43,160 nucleotides of DNA. It comes from Cafeteria roenbergensis. Lineage: Eukaryota; Sar; Bigyra; Bicosoecida; Cafeteriaceae. This document shows positions 24,073 to 35,149 of the stretch, piece by piece. How positions within the stretch are numbered: position 1 is the stretch's first letter; each line of letters begins with the position of its first letter. The position numbers and the translations under genes are program-made. Where the stretch lies: assembly GCA_008330645.1 (NCBI GenBank), contig CM017891.1, positions 1-43,160 of the forward strand. Direction: 5' to 3'. Under the pieces are notes generated by a model, which was given only the letters and a program-made list of their open reading frames with translations, had not been told where the DNA came from and searched no databases.

Positions 24073-26470
24073 ATGTTGTGAACTTTTTTTTGAGAAATAG
24101 AAATGATCTGGTTATTAGTTTTATTTATTTGTTTTAGTTTTTTTGTTGAATTAAAAAGTTCAGCAATAAGCTCTTTATGTTTAATGTTTTTTTTTTGAGT
24201 GCTTTTAGTAACTCAATTATCTTTTTCTTTAAAAGATTTTTTAGTTTTAAGTCCTGGCGAAACTTTATTATTAGATTCTTCAATAATTAATTTTTTTTTT
24301 ACATTTTTATTTTTATTTGTTACTGTATATTTTTGACAAATTTTCTTTTCAAAAATGAATAAAAAAATGGAATTTGCAACTTTAATTTTTTTTATTTTAG
24401 TTTTAGGTTTACTTTTATTTAAAATGAATAATTTTTTAGAAATTTTTGTAGTAATAGAAGCTCTTAGCTTTATAGCTTATATTTTAGCAGGCTTTGAAAA
24501 AGATACAAAAATAGCATCGTCTGTAGGAATACAGTATTTAATTATTGGAAGTATTTCTTCAATTTTTTTAGCGTTATCTTTTATTTTAGTTTATAATCAA
24601 TTTAGTACTACTACTTTTTTAAATTTATTACTAATTAACCTAAATTTTTTTGAAGAACAATTTTTTTCAATAGATAGTGCCTCATTCTTTATTGAAAATA
24701 ACTTAATTTTTTTCAGTATTTTTAATTTAAAAAATATTTATACTTTTATTAAAAATTATTTAATTAAAAGTTTAGCTGTAGTTTCAAGTTTTTTTATAAT
24801 AAATTCTAATAGTATTAAATTAGATAATGAATTTAACTCATTTCCTAATGGAGGTAGCCCTTTTAGTGGCCAATTTAAAAATAATTTTGGTATTTCATTA
24901 GAAGACGCTACAATGATTATGGAAAAAAAAAGTGAACTTTTAGCACAAGAATATTCATCATTATTTTTTGGATGATGAAATTGAAAAACTTGAGTTCACG
25001 GGCAATTTCCAGAAAAAAATTCAGAAGCTTATAATATTTTTTGAAATCTTGTTAAAACAAAAATTAAAGATTTTGATTTTAAATTTTTTTCTGATCGTGA
25101 ATATTTTTTTACTGAAGTTAAAACTTCTTATCTTGAAATTAAAGTTACAGGAGACCTTTGAATGTATGATGGTTTAGATGCTAGTATGCAAGTAGAAAAA
25201 CAAGTAATTAATTTTTTTAATGATTGGTCGGCTAAGCCTGGTATGCTTGACTTAGGTTACAAAGTAAAACATCATTATTCATCAGGAAATCATCCATTCA
25301 CTTATAAATCTTCAGATGAGCTTGTAAATAATGTAGATTCTACCTCTTATATTCTTAATGGAAAAAATTTAGAGTCTAAAGAAGACCTTACTTCTACAGA
25401 AAAAACTAAATCTGAAAATAAAAAAAAAGATAGTGATGATGATGATGGTAGTAATTCTGGAGAGGGATCTTCTTCTAATGAAGAAACTCCATCAGCAGAA
25501 ACTGAAGTAGATACCACTTCAGTAGAAGATACTGTCAATAGTATTGTAGCTGAATTATTTGATTTTAATTGAGAAGTTTTATCAAATAGTTTAGTTTTAA
25601 ATTTAGAACAATGAAATTTTTCTATTTATGGGACCATTATTATTGTTTTAAGTTTTTTAATTGGTACTTTATTTTATAAAATTAAAGGAGCTCCTTTTCA
25701 TATTTGAGCCCCAACTATTTATACTAGAATGCCTACAGGATCTATGGTAGTATTAGTTACTATTTTTACTTTAATTTTTAGTTTATATTTTTTTCAATTA
25801 TTTTTTAAAATTTTTTTATTTATATTCTAATTTCTTTAGTCAATTTTTTATTTTAGGAGGAATTTTATCTTTAATTTTTGGATTTTTAGGAGCTTTTGAT
25901 CAAAAATTATTAAAAAAATTTTTTATTTATAGTTCTATAGGGCATGTAGCTTTCTTATTATTTTCATTTATTGCGCCTTATACTTTCCAAAGTGGAACTA
26001 GTTTACTTATGTATTTATTAATTTATTTAGTTTCAACTTTTTTATTATGGTTTTTAATTACACATAATACAAAAAAAGTTGAATTTTTATCTAATTTATT
26101 AGTTAATATTAAAGAAAATTCTTTATATTTTTTTTTATTTGTTATTATAGTTTTTTCTATGAGTGGTATTCCACCTTTAGCAGGATTTTTTATTAAATTT
26201 GATATACTTTCAATTCTTGCTTTATCTAATGAATTTTTAATTTTATTTACTACTTTATTAATAACTGTAGCAAGTTTTTATTATTATTTAAGATTAGTAA
26301 AAATTTCAAGTTTTGAGAATTTTAAATCATATTTACTCCAATTTTTAAAAATTGAAAATTTTTGAGTTTATATTCGTTTAGTATTTTTATTTGTATTCAT
26401 TATGTTTTTATTATTCTTTCCTATTATTTTTGAACAAAGTTTTTATTACGTACTTTCTTTTATTTTTTAA
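24073..26470 (+). CDS. nad2: NADH dehydrogenase subunit 2, with a large insertion and an apparent +1 frameshift
   Basis: Proton-pumping membrane subunit of complex I. Joined length is about 798 residues against about 490-500 usual. The N-terminal helices run to about residue 180. Residues about 185-510 are an insertion: hydrophilic, with the acidic Ser-rich stretch KKKDSDDDDGSNSGEGSSSN. ND2 then resumes with KIKGAPFHIWAPTIYTRMPTG. The first frame stops at TAA 25828, and ND2 continues in the +1 frame (GAFDQKLLKKFFIYSSIGHVAFLL across about 25888-25960) to TAA 26468. The shift lies within 25775-25830, with a T7 run at 25788-25794. It is either an extra base or +1 ribosomal shifting. Confidence 0.9.
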
Positions 26471-26482
26471 AAAAAGTATAAT

Positions 26483-26553
26483 AGCTATGTAACATATTGG
26501 TAATGTTTAAAATTGCAAATTTTAAAAAAGCAGTTCGATTCTGCTCATAGCTT
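26483..26553 (+). tRNA. trnC(gca): tRNA-Cys(GCA)
   Basis: Acceptor AGCTATG pairs perfectly with CATAGCT, discriminator T (the cysteine identity base), T arm AGCAG-TTCGATT-CTGCT, anticodon loop TTGCAAA. Confidence 0.95.
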
Positions 26554-26557
26554 AAAA

Positions 26558-26630
26558 GGGGATATAGTTCAGTTGGTAGAATAGGTGCTTTGCATGTACT
26601 TGGTCATCGGTTCGAGTCCGATTATCTCCA
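26558..26630 (+). tRNA. trnA(ugc): tRNA-Ala(UGC)
   Basis: Acceptor GGGGATA pairs with TATCTCC with one G-U pair, T arm ATCGG-TTCGAGT-CCGAT, anticodon TGC in TTTGCAT. Confidence 0.95.
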
Positions 26631-26639
26631 ATAATTTTT

Positions 26640-26939
26640 ATGAAAAGTCGTTTGTTTAGAGATAGAAATCTCCGAGTATACGCTAAAAAAAATGAAATTA
26701 AAATTAAAGCTTTACGTTTACTTAGTGAAGACCTCAGCTTACCTTTTGTATTACGTCATAAAATTTTTTTACATTTAACACAAAAGCAAAAGTGAGCTTC
26801 ATTAAATCGCGTAAAAAATCGTTGTCTTATTACTCAACGTTCTCGTGGAGTTTTTCGTTTAACGAAAACTTCACGTTTAGCGTTTAGAAAATTAGCAACC
26901 CAAGGATTATTACCGGGTATTCGCTTAGCCACTTGATAA
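26640..26939 (+). CDS. rps14: Ribosomal protein S14
   Basis: Small-subunit head protein, 99 residues, normal. The C-terminal half carries the signature NRCLITQRSRGVFRLTKTSR followed by FRKLATQGLLPG, as in S14 (RCxxTGRxRGxxRxFxLSRxxFRxxAxxGxLPG). The last Trp is TGA just before TAA. It heads the conserved run rps14-rps8-rpl6-rps2-rps4. Confidence 0.96.
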
Positions 26940-26949
26940 TAAAAAAAAA

Positions 26950-27345
26950 ATGATTTTATTAAACCATTTAATTACTGTTATTAAATTAGCTAAAAAATCA
27001 GGTAATAAAAATATTTTTATTGGTATTAAATCTTCTTTCTTATGTTATGATTTTTTACGTATTTTATTAAGACAAGGTTTTATTAAAAATTTTCGTGAAA
27101 TAAAACAAAAAAGAAAAGAAGGTTACGTTATCGAATTTCGTTTTGATGAACGTGGTAATAATATTATTAAAAATATTCAATTTGTCGCATCAAATCAAGT
27201 TTTTTCTACCGTAAAGATTAGTGCATTATGGAAAAAAGAAAAAGGACAAGGTTTATTTATTCTTTTAACTCCACAAGGTCTTTTAACAGACATTGAAGCT
27301 AGAAATTCTAATGTAGGAGGAAAACTTGTATCTATTATTGTTTAA
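26950..27345 (+). CDS. rps8: Ribosomal protein S8
   Basis: 131 residues, normal. The central FLRILLRQGFIKNFRE matches the S8 segment VLKEEGYIxxF. The C-terminus is typical: GLFILLTPQGLLTDIEARNSNVGG, equivalent to GxxIxSTSxGxMTxxxAxxxxxGG. Start ATG 26950, 10 bases after rps14. Confidence 0.95.
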   Translation: MILLNHLITVIKLAKKSGNKNIFIGIKSSFLCYDFLRILLRQGFIKNFREIKQKRKEGYVIEFRFDERGNNIIKNIQFVASNQVFSTVKISALWKKEKGQGLFILLTPQGLLTDIEARNSNVGGKLVSIIV

Positions 27346-27353
27346 CTATTTAT

Positions 27354-27899
27354 ATGCTTTTATTGAGTGTTAATCGTAAAGAAATATCTTCCAATTTAAG
27401 ATTACATCTTAGTAACAAGCAATGACTTGGTTTTCAAGGTTCATCAAATTTTTTATATTATATTTTTCCAGGAAATATTACTGTAGTTTCTACATTATTT
27501 CAAGATTATTTTTTATTAGATAAAGTTTTTGAAAAGCAACGTTCACAAATTTTAAAAAAAATAAAAAATATTTTTTTAAATATTGAATATAATTATAGTA
27601 TAAAATTAAAAGTTATAGGTGTAGGATATAAAATAGATCCTATGCCTTCTCAAAAAATTTTAAATTTAAAATTAGGATTTAGTCATGAAATTCAATTTCC
27701 TTTAGAATCTGGAATTTTTTGTAAACGTTTAAATGATCGTTCATCTATATATATATTTTCTTCTAACGATCCTCAAACTTTAAAAAATTTTTTAGCTCGT
27801 TTAAAAAAATATCGTCCTGTAGAACCTTATAAAGGAAAAGGACTTCGTTATTTAACTGAAACTATTAAACGTAAAGAAGGTAAAAAAAGTAATTTATAA
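27354..27899 (+). CDS. rpl6: Ribosomal protein L6
   Basis: 181 residues, normal. Conserved are KLKVIGVGYK (L6 consensus xLxGVGYR) followed by LKLGFSHEI, and the C-terminal PVEPYKGKGLRYLTETIKRKEGKK, the usual KPPEPYKGKGIRY...RKxGK end. It lies 8 bases after rps8. Confidence 0.97.
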
Positions 27900-27901
27900 T
27901 T

Positions 27902-28675
27902 ATGAAACGCCTAACAGTTAACCAAGTAAAAGTAAAACAATTTACATATTTAAGAGCACAAATAGGTCATAGACGACGCATTTTAGATAAAACAATGAAT
28001 TCATATGTAGCTGGAAATCAACAAGATATTTCTATTTTAAATAGTATTTTTATACTATGGTCTTGAGAACGAGCTTCTCAAATATTAACACGTGTTTTTT
28101 TATTTAGGCAAAAATTTGTTTTTTTATCTACTAATAAATTTATACCAAATTCATGATTAAATAATTTTTTAGAATGACATTTTCAATTAAAAAATAATAG
28201 ATATCCTCATTTTTTAGGATATGTAGGTACTAATTGATATGGAGGTTTACTTTCTAATTGATCTAAATTATGAGCTTTTGTTTTATTAGTTTTTAAAGAT
28301 TTATTAAAAAAAAAACATGTATCTAAAACACGCCATTTATTAATGAAAAAATTAGCGGGTCGTATTTCTAAAGGAAATCAACCAGCTTTTCCTGATTTTT
28401 TATTTGCATTAACTGCAGATAAAGGTTTATTACATGAATCAGATCTTATACGTTTAGTTTCTGTAGGATTAGTAGATTCAGATAAAAATATGAAATCTGC
28501 AAGTATTTCACTTATAGGAAATGATGATTCATTTTTATTAATAGAATTTATGGTACGTTTAATAGAACAAAGCTTTTTGGTAAGTTCTCGTGAAGAACAT
28601 GAGCTTTTTTACCGTATTTTATTTAAAAAATTAAAAAAATTTATTATATTAAATTATGAGAAAAAATTGATATAA
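27902..28675 (+). CDS. rps2: Ribosomal protein S2
   Basis: 257 residues, normal. S2 features include an N-terminal IGHRRRILDKTMNSYVAG region (GHxxxxWxPxMxxYIYG-like), PAFPDFLFAL near residues 160-169 and LVSVGLVDSDKN, equivalent to PxxAIxDTNxDP. It begins 2 bases after rpl6; its last 20 bases overlap rps4 in another frame. Confidence 0.93.
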
Positions 28676-31600
28676 ACCTCATTTAAAAATAGTATATAAT
28701 GTACAAGATAAAACATTTGTTTCTCGTTTAAATCGTCTTCGTTTTTTTCATGATCGTCGCGTTTTAAAATTTTTGCGTTGACATAAAGGAGATAAAGGAC
28801 GCAAAGTAAGAGGAATTCATAGTTTAAAATGATATAAAATGCGTTATATTTTTGGACTTAAATTTTTTAATTTTTCGTCAAAAAAACGACGTAAAGTAAG
28901 ATTTTATCTTCAAAAAAATTTATACAAAGTTGAATTATATCGTAAAAAAGGGTTTTTAAGTTTTTATAGAAAACTTGATGACTCTAAAATACGCAATTGA
29001 TTTAAACATCAATATAATAAAAGTCGTCAATTTAAAATTATTAATTTTTTTAAAATGTTTGAAACTCGTCTAGATGTTATCAGTTTTAGAATGAAATTAA
29101 CTCCTACTATTTTTTTAGCTAATATGTTTATTAAAACTAGAGGTTTACAAATTAATTACGGTTTAAAAAAAGAACCTAGTTATCGTTTACAAATAGGAGA
29201 TTTGATTAGTTTTGAATCAGATACATTATGACATTTTTTTGCTTCACGTTTTCATAATCAATTATGAAAAAGGTGACATCGTTTAATTGATTTAAATAAA
29301 CAACGTAAAACAACTCGTTTATTAACTTTTCGTGAGTATAATAAAAAAAGTAGTTTACATATTCAAGAGGATCGTTCTTTAATTTTAAATCAAAATTTTA
29401 AAAATTTAGAAAATACTTGAACTTTCTTTATCAATCAAAAACAAACTCGAAATAATAATAATATTAAATTCAATAATTTTAATGATTTACAAGAAAATTT
29501 AATAATAGCTGATAAAAAAACATTAAATGAGTTTGCTATTAATCAGTTATTAGTTAATTTTTCATTAGAAAAGCGTTCTCGTTTATTAATGGATTATAAA
29601 TTATTATTAAAAGAATTTGCGTTTTCAAAACATAAGGTAAAATTAAAAAAAAAGAAATTTTTTTTTTTTTTAGTAAAACATTATATAAAAAATTTTTTTA
29701 ATACAGTTCAAAAAGAACAAGATAAATTAAAACATGTAATTTTTTTTTATAAAAATTACTATAAAAAAAATTTAAAAAAAAATCTTTTAAACAATATTTT
29801 AGGAAAAAATTTTACTTTATTTTTTTTTAAAGAAAAAAATACTTTAGGACTTTTAAAAATTTTTATATTAAATGCTTTAACAAAGTTTTCTTTAATTAAA
29901 AAAACATCATTTTCTTTTTTTTTGAAAAAAGAAAATTCAAAAAATGAACAAAAATTAAATTCGCGTATAAATTACTATACGTCTCAAATTCAAAATGTTA
30001 ATAATTTCTCTTCAAATCTTTTTTTTAAACGTAAAAATTTAAATTCATTATTAGAAAATTCTTTTATTAATTTAGAGAATTTTAAATGATTAGATACTTG
30101 AAGTCAACAAATTTTAGTTTTTTTTAATTTTAATTTTCAATTAAAAACATTATTACAGCGTATTTTTGTATCTTTTATTATAAGAAATGAAACTTATCGT
30201 TTCTTTTTTTTAAAATTTTGGTTAATTTATCGTTCATTTTTAACACGATTTGCTAAATTATTTTTACCTTTAAAAAAATTTTTTCAGTATTTAACACTTT
30301 TAAAACATATTTGTAAATCTACAAATGAAAAAATTTTATCTTCATCCTTTTATAAAGGATTATATTTACGTTTTTTTATACAAAAATTTGAATTAATTTC
30401 AAATTTTGTTTCTCTTATTGAAAATCAAAGTTTTAATTTTAATCAATTTTTTATTTTATTAAAAAATTTTTTAAATCCAATAATTTTTATGAATAATGTT
30501 AATTATTTAAAAAAACATTTTTTATTAACACGTCTTCCTTTTGAAACATTTACTGAAAAATATAATGAAGATCTTCATTTAGTTTTTGAACATGTTATTG
30601 AAGAAAATTTTTTTGATATATTAGCAGATTGAGTTCTTTATACTAATAAACATAATATACATTTTACTATTTTTTGAAATCATTATTGTGATGAACAAAA
30701 AGTTGTTCTTATTGTTTATTTGAAAACTGCGTTAGAACTTAAATATGATTGAAAAGAACTTTTTTTTAAAGATCCATTAAAGATGGATTTAACACATCTT
30801 CATATTTTACAGCCATTTTGTAGAGGATTACATCAAGAATTTTATATGGAATCTACTTTTTTATTAAAAGATTGTTTTGCAATGGAACAGTATTCTTTAC
30901 TTCCTAAAATTAAATTTACTGATTTTTATTTAGATAATGATTTAGAAAATAAAATAATGACAAGTTTTTTAGTAGCACAACAGAATGCAGGTCTTAATGA
31001 AGCAGAAGAACCTCTAACAGAATCTGAAGAAGAAGATGAAGAAGAATTAAAGCAAAAAAAATTAGAAGAAAATAATCAATTAAATGAAGGAGAAAGTTTA
31101 CAAAATTCAGAAGACGAATATGTTGTTTTAAATACTTCAGAAGAAGAAAGATTACAACGAGCTTTTATTTATGAAGAAGAAGAAAAAGATCTGGGTGTTT
31201 TTGAACTTTCAGAAACTTCGGAAACAGAATATGAACATTCTTTTATTGAAAATGAACTTTTAAATACTTCAACTTATAATTGAAAAAAAAAACAACTTTT
31301 TAATATTAATCGAACGAAACTTATAAGTCTTGTTACAAAAAATTTAATTAAAAGTTCATTAATTGAACGTAAATTAGAAAAAAAATATATTGAAAATTTT
31401 GAAGTTTCATTATTTAGTAAAAATTTTAATTATATTTTAAATAATTCTAATGAAACTGCTTTAATTAAAAATTTTGATATTAAAAATAATTTAAAAATTT
31501 TTCTTAAAACTATTCCTTTTAATACTTCTTTTTTAGCGTATACAAATTCTATTAAAAAAAAAGATTTTAATGGAAATATAAATTTACGTTCAAAAACTTA

Positions 31601-33590
31601 TAAAAAGTTTATTTTAAAAGAACAAAAAATTTGAAAACGTTTTAGACGTTTAAAACGACGCCGTAAGTTTCAATTTTTACGTGGGCATAAAAGAAGACGT
31701 CGTTATACATTTAGTCGTTTATTAAAAAAAGTTAAATTTGTTAAAAATCAAAAAATACAAGCAAGAAAACAATTAGGCGTAAAAAAATTAACTAATTTTT
31801 TATTAAAACGTAATTTTATTCGTAATCTTGCGTCATTTAAATTAAATTCATGACGCCGTAAACGTGGAAAAAATTTTTTTAATTTAGTAAATTTTAATAA
31901 AAATATTCAAAAAAATTTATATTTACCTATCCGTCGAATTTATTTTAAAAAACGTTATTTAGTTTCAAAAAAAACAAAACGAAAAAAAAAATTTTTAGTT
32001 AGATCAATTAATTTTAAAACAAATTCTTTTTGACGTAATATTATTAAGTTAATATTATTAAATAATAATAAAAAACATATTAAATCTCAACTTACTAAAA
32101 ATGTATTTTTTATTAAACAAAGTTTTATTATACTTCGTGCTTTACAAAATTTAAAAAAAAAAAATTCTTCATTTAATTTTAAATTTCAACGAACTTTAAA
32201 TAAAAAGCGAACAAAAAAACGTTTATATTTTTTTTTATCTACTCCACGTTTTAGAAAACAAATTTTAAAACAATATCGTAAAGATAAAAAATTCATGAAA
32301 AGTCATAAAAGTTCTACAATAATTATGAATAAAAAAAAATTTTTTTCTCGTTGAAAATGAAAAACTCATTATAAACAACCTCGTAATTGAATTTATTTAA
32401 ATAATACTTTAAGAAATAGAAATAAAAAATTATTTTTTACTTCTAAAGTTAAACAAAATATGTTAGCGCAATTTAACAGTTTATCTAAAAATAAATCAAT
32501 TAAAGATAAAAAAAAAATTAAATTTTCTTCATTTTCTTTTTGACGTAAAAAAAAAAAAAAGAAAGCAAAAGCATGAGTTTCTAATAGAAAATCTAATAGA
32601 CGCTCAAGTAATTTGTATTTACGAACTGTTAAAAGACGTTTCCGTTTTCTTCCTACTCAATTTTCATTCTATAAATTTAATTTTTTTAAACGTAAAAAAA
32701 GTTATAAACGTTTTAGAGGAGTTAAACAATGATGACGCCGTACTATCCGTCCTAAAAAAAAAGAATATAGAGTAGCTTCATTAAAAAGATATCATCAAAA
32801 ATCTTTTAAAAATGTTGTTGCTTTTTCATTAGATACGGATACAAAGCAAACTAATTTAATAAATACTCTGTGAACTTCTCAACAAAATTTAGCGTTAAAA
32901 TTAAAATTTTTAAATAATTTAAAAATAGAAACTCAATTAGATTCTTCATTTTTATTATATCAGCAATTTTATAATTTACAAGCTTTTATTCCAAATTATG
33001 GTTGAAATTTTGATCAAAAAGTAAATGAGGTTCAAGAACTGGAAAACGAGAATTGATTTACTAACCAAGAAAATAATACAAGAAATGAAATTTTTTATAC
33101 AATGTATAAAAAAAATAAAGTATTAAAATCTTTTGATAAACTTTTATTAAATAAATCAGTAAAAATGAAACCTCGTCGTAAACATTCTTTAATGATGCGT
33201 TCAAATTTTTTTAAGTTAAAAAAAAAAGTAAATAATTTTAAAAATCTTCAAAAAAACTTATCGTTTAATATTACTGAAGATAAACTTCGTCGTTACAAAA
33301 AGTATATTTGATATCATCAAAAGTGAATGCGCCGTTCTTCTGTACGTAAACGTTATAAATTTAGAACTAAATTATTACAATTAAATAAAATACGTCGTTT
33401 AAAGAAAAAAAAATTTTTAAATATTAAAACAAAACCTTCATTATTTTTACCTCATTTTTTAGAGTACGACTTTGTGACTTTTAGAGGTGTTATGATTTCT
33501 TTTCCCAAAGTGGAAGCTTCTGTTTTCGGAGGAGCGTCTAATAGTTATTTTTATGGCTTAATCAATTATTATCAACGATTAGGACTTTAA
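28656..33590 (+). CDS. rps4: Ribosomal protein S4, giant form
   Basis: 1644 residues in one unbroken frame with UGA as Trp, against about 200 in bacteria. The S4 RNA-binding domain is at about residues 133-188 (FETRLDVISFRM, LANMFIKTRGLQINYG, RLQIGDLISF). The last 47 residues (about 1598-1644, HFLEYDFVTFRGVMISFPK to LINYYQRLGL) fit the conserved end of mitochondrial S4. About 1400 residues lie between. They comprise a Phe/Asn/Lys-rich part, an acidic Glu-rich tract (about 775-870, bases 30981-31270) and very basic Arg/Lys-rich tracts (about 985-1330). There is no sign of an intron. ATG 28656 overlaps rps2 by 20 bases. Confidence 0.88.
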
Positions 33591-33593
33591 TAA

Positions 33594-33945
<352 letters not shown>

Positions 33946-34141
33946 TATGGTATCTATAGGAGGAGCATGTTTTATTGTATGGGTTATTGGCGTATATGTA
34001 ATGTCCCAATACCTTTAATTCTTATATCAGAGAGTGAAGTTAAAGATTTTTTAACTTGCGAATTTTTAGTATTTTAGTGATTTTTTTGCTTTGTGTTTTT
34101 CACTATAAGAAAATATGAAGCCCTTTATTTTTTAAAGGTTA
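33946..34141 (+). other. Spacer between atp9 and tRNA-Trp, with hairpins and a tiny ORF
   Basis: 196 bases. Just after atp9 is a 23-codon ORF (33947-34018) encoding one hydrophobic segment, MVSIGGACFIVWVIG...; its reality is doubtful. Three hairpins follow: 34037-34044 with 34050-34057 (8 pairs, 5-base loop), 34075-34080 with 34100-34105 (6 pairs), and 34122-34127 with 34133-34138 (6 pairs), the last only 3 bases before tRNA-Trp. It could be an RNA gene, processing signals or untranslated sequence. Confidence 0.35.
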
Positions 34142-34214
34142 AGGAGGATAGTTCAATTGGTAGAGCAGTGGTCTTCAAAATCATCGGTTATGGGTTCAAG
34201 TCCCGTTCCTCTTG
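34142..34214 (+). tRNA. trnW(uca): tRNA-Trp(UCA)
   Basis: Anticodon TCA in the loop CTTCAAA reads both UGA and UGG, which explains the use of UGA as Trp. Acceptor AGGAGGA pairs with TCCTCTT, and discriminator G is the tryptophan identity base. Confidence 0.96.
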
Positions 34215-34233
34215 TCATCGTTTTAATAATAAA

Positions 34234-34307
34234 AGGCTCATAACTCAGTTGGTTAGAGTGCTCGCTTGATAAGCGTGAAGTCAGTAGTTCAAGTCTACTT
34301 GGGCCTA
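34234..34307 (+). tRNA. trnI(gau): tRNA-Ile(GAU)
   Basis: Acceptor AGGCTCA pairs with TGGGCCT, T arm AGTAG-TTCAAGT-CTACT, anticodon loop TTGATAA. It reads AUU and AUC. Confidence 0.96.
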
Positions 34308-34319
34308 TTATATTTATAT

Positions 34320-34697
34320 ATGTATTTTTTTTCTAATTTAGTATATCAAGAAATGTATCAAAAAATGTTTTTATTTATATGTCTTAGTTTTGCACTTAGT
34401 TGCGTATTATTTATAGTTTCTTTATTATTAGCTTCGCACGATCCCTATTATGAAAAAATGACTGCTTATGAGTGTGGTTTTGAACCTTTTCAAGATGCAC
34501 GTAATAAAGTAGATATTCGTTTTTATATCGTAGCTATTTTATTTATTATCTTCGATATTGAAGTAGCTTTCTTAATGCCTTGATTAGTCAATTTTGTTTA
34601 TTTAGGTACTCAAACTTTTTGACTTATGATTTTTTTTTTAGCTATTTTAGCGTTAGGGTTTGCTTACGAAATTGTAAAAGGAGCTTTAGATTGATAA
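34320..34697 (+). CDS. nad3: NADH dehydrogenase subunit 3
   Basis: Membrane subunit of complex I whose first loop lies by the quinone tunnel. 125 residues, normal. The loop motif [15 protein letters not shown], including the conserved Cys, and the [22 protein letters not shown] segment are intact. Start ATG 34320; in-frame sequence upstream belongs to tRNA-Ile. The final Trp is TGA, next to TAA. Confidence 0.98.
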
Positions 34698-34723
34698 GAT
34701 TCATAATCTTATTTATAATTAAA

Positions 34724-34797
34724 GGGTATATAGCTCAGCTTGGTAGAGCACTGGACTTTTAATCCATTGGTCTTGGGTTCGAATCCCAATGTACTCA
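34724..34797 (+). tRNA. trnK(uuu): tRNA-Lys(UUU)
   Basis: Acceptor GGGTATA pairs with TGTACTC with two G-U pairs, T arm TTGGG-TTCGAAT-CCCAA, anticodon loop CTTTTAA. Confidence 0.96.
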
Positions 34798-34807
34798 TCA
34801 TTTTTTA

Positions 34808-34879
34808 GAGAAAATAACTCAATGGTAGAGTGTTAGATTGTCAATCTAAAAGTTGCGGGTTCAAGCCCCGTTTTTCTCG
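34808..34879 (+). tRNA. trnD(guc): tRNA-Asp(GUC)
   Basis: Acceptor GAGAAAA pairs with TTTTCTC, discriminator G as usual for aspartate, T arm GCGGG-TTCAAGC-CCCGT, anticodon GTC. Confidence 0.96.
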
Positions 34880-34888
34880 TAAAACGTA

Positions 34889-34963
34889 GGCGGATATAAC
34901 TCAGTTGGTTAGAGTGTCAGGTTGTGGCTCTGAAAGTCAAGGGTTCAAATCCCTTTATTCGCC
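34889..34963 (+). tRNA. trnH(gug): tRNA-His(GUG)
   Basis: Acceptor GCGGATA pairs with TATTCGC. The extra 5' G (34889) faces discriminator C (34963), the histidine identity pair, encoded in the DNA. Anticodon GTG in TTGTGGC. Confidence 0.96.
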
Positions 34964-34970
34964 CAGAAAG

Positions 34971-35111
34971 TCTCACTTTAATATATAAAAGTGACTTATT
35001 GTTCAAATTTCTTATCAATAAACATGAAGAACATTTTGATTTGTGTTCATTTAAGTGGCCAGTGACGAAAGTATAGTGTAGTATAAAATCTCTTATACTT
35101 TCTGATCATTG
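34971..35111 (+). ncRNA. Structured spacer between tRNA-His and atp8, candidate non-coding RNA
   Basis: Three successive hairpins in a 186-base spacer. The first pairs 34973-34979 with 34988-34994 (7 pairs). The second pairs 35029-35033 with 35044-35048 (5 pairs). The third is large: 35060-35065 with 35106-35111 (6 pairs, one G-U), an internal loop, then 9 perfect pairs of GAAAGTATA (35067-35075) with TATACTTTC (35094-35102). No ORF is convincing. The strength of the third hairpin is above what random A/T-rich sequence would readily give, but I recognise no family. Confidence 0.4.
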
Positions 35112-35149
35112 CGTTTATTAAGTAATTAAAAAATTTAGTTTTCTTTTTT

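Noticed and set aside
25400-25540. The acidic Ser-rich tract in nad2 as a separate inserted gene
   Set aside because: It is in frame with ND2 on both sides up to the later +1 site, with no start or stop separating it.
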